Source: Streptomyces alfalfae (GTDB lineage: Bacteria > Actinomycetota > Actinomycetes > Streptomycetales > Streptomycetaceae). Taken from it: 64,000 nucleotides of DNA. The notes under the pieces are model-generated. The model searched no databases. It worked only from the letters and a program-made list of their open reading frames with translations, and was not told the origin of the DNA. The stretch spans positions 1 to 64,000 of the forward strand of contig NZ_QEXM01000048.1 in assembly GCF_004127445.1 (NCBI RefSeq). Reading direction: 5' to 3'. Shown here piece after piece: positions 43,078 to 51,598 of this stretch (position 1 is its first letter; each line of letters begins with the position of its first letter). A program made the position numbers and the translations under genes.

Positions 43078-43841
43078 TGTCGACCCTCGCGGCCATCACG
43101 GGACCGAACCAGACCGTCATGAGCGGGGCCCTGCTCCTCGCGATCCCGGTCGCCGTGCTCGGCGGCCTCGTCTCCTTCTTCTCCCCCTGCGTCCTGCCGC
43201 TCGTGCCGGGCTATCTGTCGTACGTCACCGGGGTCAGCGGCCAGGACCTCGGCGAGGCGCGGCGCGGCCGGATGGCGGCCGGCGCCGGGCTCTTCGTGCT
43301 CGGCTTCACCGTGGTCTTCGTCTCCGCCACCGTCTTCTTCGGAGCGCTGGGACGCACCCTCAAGGAGCACCAGAGCACGATCAACACCGTGCTCGGCGTG
43401 GTGATGATCGTGCTCGGGTTCTTCTTCATGGGGCTCATGCCCTGGCTGACCCAGCGCGAGTTCCGCTTCCACAAACGGCCCACGGTGGGGCTGATCGGCG
43501 CGCCGATAGTGGGCGCGCTCTTCGCCGTGGGCTGGACGCCGTGCATCGGCCCGACGCTCGCCTCCGTCCTCGCCCTCGCCGCCGACGATGCCAACCCGCA
43601 GCGCGGTGCGATCCTCGGGGTCGCGTACTCCCTCGGGCTCGGCATCCCGTTCATCCTCGCGGCGGTCGCCTTCCGCAAGGCGCTCGGCGCTTTCGCGTGG
43701 GTGAAGCGGCATTATGCGTGGGTGATGCGCGTCGGCGGCATCATGATGATCGCGACGGGCCTGCTGCTCGTCACCGGCGTGTGGGACAGCGTCGTGCAGC
43801 AGATGCAGGTCTGGTCGAACAGCTACTCGGTGGGGATCTGA
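43077..43841 (+). CDS. ccdA: CcdA-type cytochrome c biogenesis membrane protein
   Basis: The 254-aa membrane protein has six hydrophobic segments and the two redox cysteine sites FFSPCVLPLVPGYLSYVTG and VGWTPCIGPTLASVLALA. It transfers electrons from cytosolic thioredoxin to ResA. The ATG at 43077 overlaps the resA stop, with GGAG 5 nt upstream; GTG at 43074 is an alternative. Confidence 0.94.
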   Translation: MSTLAAITGPNQTVMSGALLLAIPVAVLGGLVSFFSPCVLPLVPGYLSYVTGVSGQDLGEARRGRMAAGAGLFVLGFTVVFVSATVFFGALGRTLKEHQSTINTVLGVVMIVLGFFFMGLMPWLTQREFRFHKRPTVGLIGAPIVGALFAVGWTPCIGPTLASVLALAADDANPQRGAILGVAYSLGLGIPFILAAVAFRKALGAFAWVKRHYAWVMRVGGIMMIATGLLLVTGVWDSVVQQMQVWSNSYSVGI

Positions 43842-43844
43842 ACC

Positions 43845-45572
43845 ATGAGCAAGACCGAAGCCCCCGAAGAGCAGAGCGAGCAGAGCGGCCTCGACGCGGC
43901 GGGCGCGCAGCTCTCGACCGCGCCCAAGGAGGACGCGCCGAACCTGCCCTCCCTCGGCGTCATCGGCTGGTTCCGCTGGTTCTGGCGGCAGCTCACCTCG
44001 ATGCGGGTCGCGCTGATCCTGCTCCTGCTGCTCTCGCTGGGCGCCATCCCGGGCTCGCTGATCCCGCAGAACAACGTGGACGAGCTCAAGGTCCAGGACT
44101 TCATGGACCGGCACAGCACGCTCGGGCCGCTCTACGACAAGCTCCAGCTCTTCGACGTCTACAGCTCGGTGTGGTTCTCCGCGATCTACATCCTGCTGTT
44201 CGTCTCCCTCATCGGCTGCATCGTGCCCCGCACCTGGCAGTTCGTGGGCCAGCTCCGCGGTCGGCCGCCGGGGGCCCCGAAGAAGCTGACGCGGCTGCCC
44301 GCGTACACGACGTGGCGCACCGAGGCCGAGCCCGAGCAGGTGCACGAGGCCGCGCTCGCGGTGCTGAAGCAGCGCCGCTTCCGCGCGCACACCGCCGCGG
44401 GCTCGGTCGCCGCCGAGAAGGGCTATCTGCGCGAGGCCGGGAACCTGATGTTCCACATCGCGCTGATCGTGATGCTGATCGCGTTCGCCGCCGGGCAGCT
44501 GTTCAAGTCCGAGGGCGGCAAGCTGATCACCGAGGGCGACGGCTTCGCCAACACCCTCAGCCAGTACGACGACTTCAAGTCCGGCAGCCTCTTCGACACC
44601 GAGGAGCTGGCGCCGTTCAGCTTCAAGCTCGACGACTTCGAGGGCACGTACGAGAAGTCGGGCCCCAACCGCGGCACGCCCCGCACCTACCGGGCGAACG
44701 TCACGTACTCCGAGGGCGTCGACGGACCCGAGAAGAAGAAGTCCATCGAGGTCAACAAGCCGCTGGAGATCGACGGCTCGAAGGTCTACCTCATCGGCCA
44801 CGGCTACGCCCCGACGGTCACCGTCCGCGACAGCAAGGGCGAGGTCGTCTACCGCAACTCCGTGCCGCTGCTGCCCATCGACCAGAACGGCACCGCGACC
44901 GGCGCCATCAAGGTCCTCGACGGCTACAAGAACAAGAGCGGCAAGAAGGAGCAGCTCGGCTTCAACGCCTTCTTCGTGCCGACGTTCGCGGGCGAGGGCA
45001 AGGGCCAGATGTTCTCGCAGTTCCCCGCCCCGGACTTCCCCGTGCTCGCGCTCTCCGCGTACCACGGCAGCCTCGGTGTGGACTCCGGAGTCCCGCAGAA
45101 CGTGTACCAGCTCGACACCCGGAAGATGACGAAGTTCAAGGACTCCCGGGGCGAGCTGTTCAAGAAGCGGCTGCTGCCCGGCGAGACCATGAAGCTGCCC
45201 GGCGGCCAGGGCTCGATCACCTTCGAGAAGGACATCAAGGAGTGGGCGACCTTCCAGATCTCGCAGGAGCCGGGCTCCCTGTGGGCGCTGGTCGGCGCGG
45301 TCGCCGCCATCGCGGGCCTCGCCGGATCGCTGTTCATCCAGCGCCGCCGCGTCTGGGTGCGCGCGGTGCGGGGCGCCGACGGCGTGACCGTCGTGGAGAT
45401 GGCGGGCCTCGGCCGCAGCGAGTCCGCGAAGCTCCCCGAAGAACTCGCCGACCTCGCCGCCCGTCTGCACGACGAGGCACCGAGCGCGCCCGAACCGAAC
45501 CACGCCCCGGAGGCGGAGACCGTCTCCGGCTCCGACCCCGATGCCGTACCTGCCGAAGGGGCTGAGAAGTGA
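43845..45572 (+). CDS. resB: ResB (Ccs1) cytochrome c synthase subunit
   Basis: This 575-aa protein has a soluble N-terminal leader, transmembrane segments near residues 55-75 (RVALILLLLLSLGAIPGSLI), 110-130 and 200-220, and a large external domain (about 225-480). A last membrane helix (LWALVGAVAAIAGLAGSLFI) and an acidic cytoplasmic tail follow. With CcsB it exports heme and attaches it to apocytochrome c. The junctions are 3 nt after ccdA and a GTGA overlap with ccsB. Confidence 0.94.
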   Translation: MSKTEAPEEQSEQSGLDAAGAQLSTAPKEDAPNLPSLGVIGWFRWFWRQLTSMRVALILLLLLSLGAIPGSLIPQNNVDELKVQDFMDRHSTLGPLYDKLQLFDVYSSVWFSAIYILLFVSLIGCIVPRTWQFVGQLRGRPPGAPKKLTRLPAYTTWRTEAEPEQVHEAALAVLKQRRFRAHTAAGSVAAEKGYLREAGNLMFHIALIVMLIAFAAGQLFKSEGGKLITEGDGFANTLSQYDDFKSGSLFDTEELAPFSFKLDDFEGTYEKSGPNRGTPRTYRANVTYSEGVDGPEKKKSIEVNKPLEIDGSKVYLIGHGYAPTVTVRDSKGEVVYRNSVPLLPIDQNGTATGAIKVLDGYKNKSGKKEQLGFNAFFVPTFAGEGKGQMFSQFPAPDFPVLALSAYHGSLGVDSGVPQNVYQLDTRKMTKFKDSRGELFKKRLLPGETMKLPGGQGSITFEKDIKEWATFQISQEPGSLWALVGAVAAIAGLAGSLFIQRRRVWVRAVRGADGVTVVEMAGLGRSESAKLPEELADLAARLHDEAPSAPEPNHAPEAETVSGSDPDAVPAEGAEK

Positions 45573-46666
45573 ATCTCGCCACCACCCTGGCCGCCGCCGA
45601 ACCGAACGAGGACCTCGCGCGCATCAGCAATGTGCTGATCTACTCGGCGATGGCCGTCTACCTCCTGGCCTTCTTCGCGCACATGGCGGAGTGGCTCTTC
45701 GGCAGCCGCAGCAAGGTCGCCCGCACCGCCGCCGCGCTGACCCCCGCCAAGACCGCCGCCAAGGCCCCCGAGGTGACCGCGAAGGCCACGGGCGGCGGCA
45801 CCGCCACCCTGGAGCGGCCCAAGGTCGTCACGCGGTCCGTGACCGGCTCCCGGGACGTGCCGGACGGTCCGGGTGCGTCGGCGGGCGACGAGAAGGGCGA
45901 CCTGTACGGCCGCATCGCGGTGTCGCTCACCGTGCTCGCGTTCCTCCTGGAGTTCGGCGGCGTCCTCACCCGCGCCCTGTCGGTGCAGCGGGCGCCGTGG
46001 GGCAACATGTACGAGTTCAGCATCACCTTCTCCACCGTCGCCGTCGGCGTGTACCTGACGCTGCTCGTGCTGAAGAAGAACGTCGCCTGGCTCGGCCTGC
46101 CGCTGGTCACGACGGTCCTGCTCGACCTCGGCCTGGCCGTCACCGTCCTGTACACCGAGAGCGACCAGCTGGTCCCCGCCCTGCACTCGTACTGGCTGTG
46201 GATCCACGTCTCCACGGCGATCTTCTGCGGCGCGGTCTTCTACGTCGGCGGCGTCGGCGCGCTGCTCTACCTCTTCCGGGACAGCTACGAGACGAAGCTC
46301 GCGAGCGGCGGACAGCCGGGCAAGTTCGCCACGTCCGTCCTGGAGCGGCTCCCCTCGGCGGCCTCGCTGGACAAGTTCTCGTACCGCCTGAACGCCGCGA
46401 TCTTCCCGCTCTGGACGTTCACGATCATCGCGGGCGCGATCTGGGCGGGCGACGCCTGGGGCCGCTACTGGGGCTGGGACCCCAAGGAGGTCTGGTCCTT
46501 CATCACCTGGGTCGCCTACGCCGGCTACCTCCACGCGCGCGCGACCGCGGGCTGGAAGGGCCGCAAGGCCGCCTACCTCGCCCTGATCGCCTTCGCCTGC
46601 TGGCTGTTCAACTACTACGGCGTGAACATCTTCGTCACCGGCAAGCACTCGTACGCCGGGGTCTGA
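45569..46666 (+). CDS. ccsB: CcsB (CcsA-type) cytochrome c synthase subunit
   Basis: The 365-aa polytopic membrane protein carries the heme-handling WWD-type motif AWGRYWGWDPKEVWSFITW near residue 300, plus conserved histidines in LVPALHSYWLWIHVSTAIF. A Lys/Ala/Thr-rich loop lies between helices 1 and 2 (about 45-105). It completes the system II assembly, and its operon ends at a strong hairpin. Confidence 0.95.
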   Translation: MNLATTLAAAEPNEDLARISNVLIYSAMAVYLLAFFAHMAEWLFGSRSKVARTAAALTPAKTAAKAPEVTAKATGGGTATLERPKVVTRSVTGSRDVPDGPGASAGDEKGDLYGRIAVSLTVLAFLLEFGGVLTRALSVQRAPWGNMYEFSITFSTVAVGVYLTLLVLKKNVAWLGLPLVTTVLLDLGLAVTVLYTESDQLVPALHSYWLWIHVSTAIFCGAVFYVGGVGALLYLFRDSYETKLASGGQPGKFATSVLERLPSAASLDKFSYRLNAAIFPLWTFTIIAGAIWAGDAWGRYWGWDPKEVWSFITWVAYAGYLHARATAGWKGRKAAYLALIAFACWLFNYYGVNIFVTGKHSYAGV

Positions 46667-46675
46667 CCCCGGGCC

Positions 46676-46717
46676 GGCACAAGGCGGGGGCGGCCTCGGC
46701 CGCCCCCGCCTTGTGCC
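46676..46717 (+). terminator. Terminator of the resA-ccdA-resB-ccsB operon
   Basis: The perfect 20-bp arms 46676-46695 and 46698-46717 (GGCACAAGGCGGGGGCGGCC and its complement) meet at a 2-nt gap. It is the strongest hairpin in the window and lies 10 nt after ccsB. Confidence 0.9.
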
Positions 46718-47075
46718 CGTTCGTAGCGTCACCGGCACGACACCGACCACGTCTGCCGAACGCACGGGCACGGCCCAGCTCACCGCCGCCATGACGCTCT
46801 CCGGCACCCTCGGCGTTCGTCGTCGAGTCGGGGGCGTCCGCCTTCGACGACGTGTTCTTCCGCGTCCTGTTCGACGCCCTCGCCCTCGGCGCGTACGCCT
46901 TCGCCCGCGGCTGCTTCCGCGACCACGGACTCACCCCCGGGAAGCTCGGCCTCGCCGCGCCCGGCCGGGTGTTCACCGTCTGCAACTGGGTGTTCCTCTT
47001 CCGGGCGTACGAGGCCACCTCGATCTCCCTGGCCACCGTCGTCCCCCGCACGCAGCCGTTCTTCCTGGTGCTCCT
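46713..47075 (+). pseudogene. Remnant of an EamA/DMT-family transporter gene
   Basis: MTLSGTLGV (from ATG 46791) is followed, after a shift of frame near 46815, by DVFFRVLFDALALGAYAFAR and NWVFLFRAYEATSISLATVV. This is the typical first half of an EamA drug/metabolite transporter. The two-nucleotide loss breaks the frame, and the similarity stops after QPFFLVLL near 47075, less than half way through the usual roughly 300 aa. The remnant meets an oppositely oriented LysR remnant at that point, so one deletion probably removed the 3' ends of two convergent genes. Confidence 0.75.
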
Positions 47076-47286
47076 CCGCGTCCGACGGCGGCGGCCCGCG
47101 CCTCCTCGGTCAGGCCGATGATCCGCCGGGCGTAGGGCAGCAGCCGCTCACCGGCGCCGGCGACGTCTCCAGGGCCTTGACCTGGCTGGTCACGCTGGAC
47201 CGGGCGTACTTCAGCTCGGTGGCGGCACGGGTGAAGCCGAGGACGGTGGCGATCTACTCGAAGGTCACGAGCAGCCGGAGTTCCAC
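47062..47286 (-). pseudogene. Remnant of a LysR-family regulator gene
   Basis: On the minus strand, GTG at 47286 begins VELRLLVTFE, then an in-frame TAG, then IATVLGFTRAATELKYARSS and VTSQVKALETS. This is an unmistakable LysR helix-turn-helix start. After a short loss and shift of frame, GERLLPYARRIIGLTEEARA matches the linker helix that normally follows. Nothing beyond about residue 85 remains. The stop codon, frameshift and truncation make it non-functional. Confidence 0.78.
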
Positions 47287-47292
47287 GGCGGC

Positions 47293-47610
47293 TCAGCCCT
47301 CGCCGCCCTTGTCCCGCTTGTTCTCGTCCGGGTCCTCGTCCTTCAGGGACTTGAGGAACTCCGGGTTGTCGTCGGGCGCCACCCACGTCGTCCGGCCGCG
47401 TCCGGCGACGCCGCCGGGCCGGGTGCGCCGCGCCTTGCCCGTCGCGAACCAGGCGATGGGGCCGAGCAGCACCTCTCCGAAGAGCAGCACGATGATGACC
47501 CACACCACCTTGGGCAGGTGTCTGACCTCCTTCTCCGGAGTGTTCAGGACATCGATGAAGGCATAGATCCACACTGCCAGGACCAGCAGGAACGGCAGAT
47601 ACCTGAGCAT
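47293..47610 (-). CDS. PLDc_N-domain membrane protein
   Basis: This 105-aa protein has two membrane helices (LPFLLVLAVWIYAFIDVLN and VVWVIIVLLFGEVLLGPIAW) separated by the PEKEVRHLPK loop typical of the phospholipase-D-nuclease N-terminal (PLDc_N) family, then a charged cytosolic tail. The function is unknown. It is divergent from the UbiD-type gene. Confidence 0.88.
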   Translation of the reverse strand: MLRYLPFLLVLAVWIYAFIDVLNTPEKEVRHLPKVVWVIIVLLFGEVLLGPIAWFATGKARRTRPGGVAGRGRTTWVAPDDNPEFLKSLKDEDPDENKRDKGGEG

Positions 47611-47700
47611 GGTGGCGCGATCCCCCAAGGGTGGCGGCGGGGGGCGTGTGCGTGCCCCCGGTGACGGGGCCAGGGTAGCCGGTGCCGGATACTGGAATGC

Positions 47701-49158
47701 ATGGCTTATGACGATCTTCGCTCCCTGCTCCGGGCGCTGGAGCGCGAGGGCGACCTCAAGCGCATCAAGGCCGAGGTCGACCCGTACCTGGAGGTCGGCG
47801 AGATCGTCGACCGGGTGCAGAAGTCCGGCGGCCCCGCGCTCCTCTTCGAGAACGTCAAGGGCTCGGCGATGCCCTTGGCGATGAACGTGTACGGGACGGA
47901 CCGGCGCCTGCTCAAGGCGCTCGGCCTGAAGTCCTACGCCGAGATCAGCGAGAAGATCGGCGGCCTGCTCAAGCCGGAGCTGCCGCACGGCTTCGTCGGG
48001 GTGCGCGAGGCGTTCGGCAAGCTCGGCGCGATGACGCACGTGCCGCCGAAGAAGGTGAAGTCGGACCACGCGCCGGTGCAGGAAGTGGTCCTGACCGGCG
48101 ACGACGTGGACCTGGAGAAGCTGCCCGCGCTGTTCACCTGGCCCGAGGACGGCGGCTCCTTCTTCAACCTGGGCCTGACCCACACCAAGGACCCCGACAC
48201 CGGCGTCCGCAACCTCGGCCTGTACCGGCTCCAGCGCCACGACAAGCGCACCATCGGCATGCACTGGCAGATCCACAAGGACAGCCGCAACCACTACCAG
48301 GTGGCTGCCCGCAGGGGCGAGAAGCTGCCCGTGGCCATCGCGTTCGGCTGCCCGCCGGCCGTGACGTACGCCTCCACGGCGCCGCTGCCCGGTGACATGG
48401 ACGAGTACATGCTGGCCGGGTTCATCCAGGGCAAGCGCGTGGAGATGGTCGACTGCAAGACCGTCCCGCTCCAGGTGCCCGCGCACGCCGAGGTCGTCAT
48501 CGAGGGCTGGCTGGAGCCGGGCGAGATGCTGCCGGAGGGCCCCTTCGGCGACCACACCGGCTTCTACACGCCGCAGGAACCGTTCCCCGCACTGAGGATC
48601 GACTGCGTGACGATGCGGAGGCGTCCGCTGCTCCAGTCGATCGTGGTCGGCCGCCCGCCGACCGAGGACGGCCCGCTGGGCCGCGCCACCGAGCGCTTCT
48701 TCCTGCCGCTGCTCAAGGTGATCGTCCCGGACATCGTCGACTACCACCTGCCGGAGTCGGGCGGCTTCCACAACTGCGCGATCGTCTCGATCGACAAGAA
48801 GTACCCCAAGCACGCGCAGAAGGTCATGCACGCCATCTGGGGCGCGCACATGATGTCGCTGACGAAGCTCATCGTCGTCGTCGACAAGGACTGCGACGTC
48901 CACGATCTGCACGAGGTCTCCTGGCGGGCGCTCGGCAACACCGACTACGCCCGCGACCTCACCGTCGTCGAAGGCCCGGTCGACCACCTCGACCACGCCT
49001 CCTACCAGCAGTTCTGGGGCGGCAAGGCGGGCATCGACGCCACCCGCAAACTGCCCGAGGAGGGCTACACACGGGACGGGGGCTGGCCGGAGATGGTCGA
49101 GTCCGACCCGGAGACGGCGGCGAAGGTCGACCGCCGCTGGAAGGAGTACGGGCTGTGA
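47701..49158 (+). CDS. UbiD-family decarboxylase, menaquinone biosynthesis (MqnL type)
   Basis: The 485-aa protein is a prenylated-FMN-dependent decarboxylase. GMHWQIHKDSRNHYQVAA binds cofactor, and EGPFGDHTGFYTPQEPFP contains the conserved Glu/Asp catalytic region. In Streptomyces this homologue acts late in the futalosine pathway, removing the carboxylate of the dihydroxynaphthoate intermediate. It is coupled to the UbiA-type gene (GTGA) and near the UbiX-type gene that makes its cofactor. Confidence 0.93.
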   Translation: MAYDDLRSLLRALEREGDLKRIKAEVDPYLEVGEIVDRVQKSGGPALLFENVKGSAMPLAMNVYGTDRRLLKALGLKSYAEISEKIGGLLKPELPHGFVGVREAFGKLGAMTHVPPKKVKSDHAPVQEVVLTGDDVDLEKLPALFTWPEDGGSFFNLGLTHTKDPDTGVRNLGLYRLQRHDKRTIGMHWQIHKDSRNHYQVAARRGEKLPVAIAFGCPPAVTYASTAPLPGDMDEYMLAGFIQGKRVEMVDCKTVPLQVPAHAEVVIEGWLEPGEMLPEGPFGDHTGFYTPQEPFPALRIDCVTMRRRPLLQSIVVGRPPTEDGPLGRATERFFLPLLKVIVPDIVDYHLPESGGFHNCAIVSIDKKYPKHAQKVMHAIWGAHMMSLTKLIVVVDKDCDVHDLHEVSWRALGNTDYARDLTVVEGPVDHLDHASYQQFWGGKAGIDATRKLPEEGYTRDGGWPEMVESDPETAAKVDRRWKEYGL

Positions 49159-50057
49159 GTTCCGCTTCAGCGGCCATCCCGCGCCCGGGACGCACCAAGG
49201 CGTTCCTGCGCCTGGTCATGATCGAGCACTCGGTCTTCGCGCTGCCCTTCGCCTACATCGCCGCGCTGACGGCGATGTTCCTGCTGGACGAGAACATCCA
49301 CTGGGGGCGGCTGCTCCTGGTGACCGTCTGCATGGTGGGGCTGCGGACGTTCGCCATGGCGGCGAACCGCGTCATCGACCGCGAGATCGACGCGCGCAAC
49401 CCGAGGACCGCCCACCGCGAGCTCGTCACGGGCGCGGTCTCGGTGAAGTCCGCGTGGACCGGCGCGCTGATCGCGCTCGTGGTGTTCCTCGGCGCGGCGG
49501 CCCTGCTCAACCCGCTGTGCCTGGCGCTCGCGCCGGTCGCGGTGATCCCGATGGTCGTCTACCCCTACGGCAAGCGGTTCACGAACTTCCCGCAGGCGAT
49601 CCTCGGCATCGCGCAGGCCATGGGCCCGGTCGGCGCCTGGATCGCGGTCACCGGCGAGTGGTCGGGGCAGGCCGTGATCCTCGGCCTCGCGGTCGGCGTC
49701 TGGATCGGCGGCTTCGACCTGATCTACGCCTGCCAGGACGTGGAGACCGACCGCGAGGTCGGCGTGAAGTCGGTGCCCGCGCGCTTCGGCGTCCCGGCCG
49801 CCATCTGGGGCGCCCGCGGCTGCCACCTGGTGACCACGGCGCTGCTCGCCTGGTACGCGGCGTCCACCGGGGCGGGCGTGTTCTTCTGGCTCGGCCTCGC
49901 GGTCGTCGCGGGCGCCTTCGTCTACGAGCACACGATCGTCAGGCCGCACGACCTGACCCGGCTGAACCGTGCCTTCTTCCAGGTGAACGGTTTCATCGGA
50001 ATCGCCCTGTTCGTCTGCGCGTTGCTCGATCTGCTCGTACGCGGGCTCACCGTCTGA
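49155..50057 (+). CDS. mqnP: UbiA-family prenyltransferase, menaquinone biosynthesis (MqnP)
   Basis: The 300-aa integral membrane protein has the two Asp-rich prenyl-diphosphate sites AANRVIDREIDARNPRTA near residue 75 and YACQDVETDREVGVKSVPAR near 195, with eight to nine helices. It attaches the polyprenyl chain to the naphthoate intermediate of the futalosine route. Its GTG overlaps the UbiD-type stop. Confidence 0.93.
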   Translation: MSSASAAIPRPGRTKAFLRLVMIEHSVFALPFAYIAALTAMFLLDENIHWGRLLLVTVCMVGLRTFAMAANRVIDREIDARNPRTAHRELVTGAVSVKSAWTGALIALVVFLGAAALLNPLCLALAPVAVIPMVVYPYGKRFTNFPQAILGIAQAMGPVGAWIAVTGEWSGQAVILGLAVGVWIGGFDLIYACQDVETDREVGVKSVPARFGVPAAIWGARGCHLVTTALLAWYAASTGAGVFFWLGLAVVAGAFVYEHTIVRPHDLTRLNRAFFQVNGFIGIALFVCALLDLLVRGLTV

Positions 50058-50082
50058 ACGGCCGCCGGATAGGCTTCACAGC

Positions 50083-50778
50083 GTGAATCCAGGAGATACG
50101 CAGCGTAGGCCTTGGATCGTGGGGGTGTCGGGCGCCTCGGGGACGCCGTACGCGGCGGCCGTGCTGCGCGCCCTGCTCGCGGCGGGCGAGAGCGTCGACC
50201 TCGTCGTGTCGCGGGCGTCGCGCCTGACGCTGCTCGACGAGACGGGCATCTCCTTCCGCGACGCGCACTGGCGGGATGACCTGCGGCAGTGGCTCGCGCG
50301 GGGGGCGGACGGCAAGCCGGACACGTTCGACGTGGCCGTGGACGACGTGCGGCACTGGCCCGCGGGCGATCTGGCGGCGGGCCCCTCGTCGGGGTCGTAC
50401 CCGGCCAAGGGGATGCTGATCGTGCCGGCGTCCACGGCGTGCGTGGCCGGGGTGGCGCTCGGGCTCTCGAAGGACCTGCTGCAGCGGTCGGCGAGCGTGA
50501 CGCTCAAGGAAGGCCGGCGGCTGGTGGTCTGCGTGCGCGAGACGCCGCTGAACGGGCAGACGCTGAAGCACATGGTGAGCCTGGACGAGGCGGGCGCGAT
50601 CGTGCTGCCCGCCTCTCCGGCGTTCTACGCGGGGGCGACGCACATCCAGGACCTGGTGGACTTCGTCGCCGGGCGGACGCTGGACGCGGCGGGAGTGCCG
50701 CACAGCCTGTACCGCCGTTGGGAGGGAGAGCTCGGCTCCGGCCATTCCGGAGGCGGCTCGGGCTCCCGGGGGGTCTAG
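50083..50778 (+). CDS. ubiX: UbiX-family flavin prenyltransferase (MqnM type)
   Basis: This 231-aa flavoprotein makes prenylated FMN for UbiD enzymes. IVGVSGASGTPYAAAVLRAL is the FMN phosphate site, VPASTACVAGVALGLSKDLL and VVCVRETPLN are conserved, and FVAGRTLDAAGVPHSLYRRW closes the domain. GTG start. Its TAG stop shares the CTAG with the stop of the opposing small gene. Confidence 0.94.
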   Translation: MNPGDTQRRPWIVGVSGASGTPYAAAVLRALLAAGESVDLVVSRASRLTLLDETGISFRDAHWRDDLRQWLARGADGKPDTFDVAVDDVRHWPAGDLAAGPSSGSYPAKGMLIVPASTACVAGVALGLSKDLLQRSASVTLKEGRRLVVCVRETPLNGQTLKHMVSLDEAGAIVLPASPAFYAGATHIQDLVDFVAGRTLDAAGVPHSLYRRWEGELGSGHSGGGSGSRGV

Positions 50779-50912
50779 CGCTTCTTGGCGGCGCGCTTCT
50801 TGCGGCCGTCCTTGGGCGCGGCGATCTGGTGGGCACGCGAGCGGTTGGCCAGGTCCTGAAGCTCGCGCATACGGGCGTAGGCCATCTCGATCGAGTACAC
50901 GGGGTGACTCAC
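50775..50912 (-). CDS. Small basic conserved protein
   Basis: The 45-aa peptide starts VSHPVYSIEMAYARMRELQD and ends in a Lys/Arg-rich tail (KDGRKKRAAKKR), suggesting nucleic-acid contact, but there is no known function. GTG at 50912 is chosen; AGGAG directly abuts it, and GTG at 50900 (VYSIEMAYARM) is possible. It is convergent with ubiX and divergent from the Lrp gene. Confidence 0.68.
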   Translation of the reverse strand: MSHPVYSIEMAYARMRELQDLANRSRAHQIAAPKDGRKKRAAKKR

Positions 50913-51046
50913 TCCTGAGTGATCGTTTGAAGGATCGTTGCTGATCGGCTGAAGTTGAGAAAGATTTACAGGGACTAGACCCTGTTGCGCCTTAGATTCT
51001 ACACATAGACTCGCGGTATCGCTGAATAATGAAAGGCATCGCACCT

Positions 51047-51502
51047 ATGGACGCCGTCGACAGGCAGCTCATCCAGGCCCTGCGGGAGAACGGCCGCGCC
51101 TCGTACGCCGAACTCGGGCGGCTCGTGGGCCTCTCCGGGCCCAGCGTCACGGACCGGATCAACCGCCTCGAAGCGGCCGGTGTCATCACCGGCTACCGCG
51201 CGACCGTCGACTCCGCCTCCCTCGGTCTCGGCGTCATCGCCCTCATCGGCATCTCGCTCTCCGACGCCGCCGACCACGAGGACGTGGCCCGCCGCCTGAA
51301 GGACCTGCACGAGATCGAGGACTGCTGGTTCATCGCGGGCGACGACTCGTACATGCTCAAGGTCAGGGCCAGCGACGTGGACGGCCTGGAGAAGACGATC
51401 CGCAGGCTCAGCGGCACCCGCGGGGTCTCCCGCACGCGGACCACGATCGTGCTCTCCACCAAGTGGGAGAACCGGGTCGGAGAGCTGCCCGAGGAGGAGT
51501 GA
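51047..51502 (+). CDS. Lrp/AsnC-family transcriptional regulator
   Basis: The 151-aa protein has an N-terminal winged helix (VDRQLIQALRENGRASYAEL, then LSGPSVTDRINRLEAAGVI) and a C-terminal RAM ligand domain (VIALIGISLSDAADHEDVAR, DDSYMLKVRASDVDGLEKTI). ATG at 51047 has AAAGG 10 nt upstream, whereas ATG 51029 has none. Its place between ubiX and mqnE suggests local control of menaquinone genes, which is inference. Confidence 0.9.
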   Translation: MDAVDRQLIQALRENGRASYAELGRLVGLSGPSVTDRINRLEAAGVITGYRATVDSASLGLGVIALIGISLSDAADHEDVARRLKDLHEIEDCWFIAGDDSYMLKVRASDVDGLEKTIRRLSGTRGVSRTRTTIVLSTKWENRVGELPEEE

Positions 51503-51598
51503 GGCGGGCGGAGTACGGTGGGCGGGAGTTTGCGGCGGGTCGCGGATCGATCCGCCGCAGGTCTGACGTAGGTCGCTGGGAGAGGTAAGGGCGAGGGC

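Noticed and set aside
42891..45503. An 870-codon open frame on the minus strand opposite the ccs genes
   Set aside because: It is Arg/His/Glu/Asp-rich read-through caused by high G+C on the antisense of resA, ccdA and resB, with no recognisable domain. The plus-strand genes are certain.
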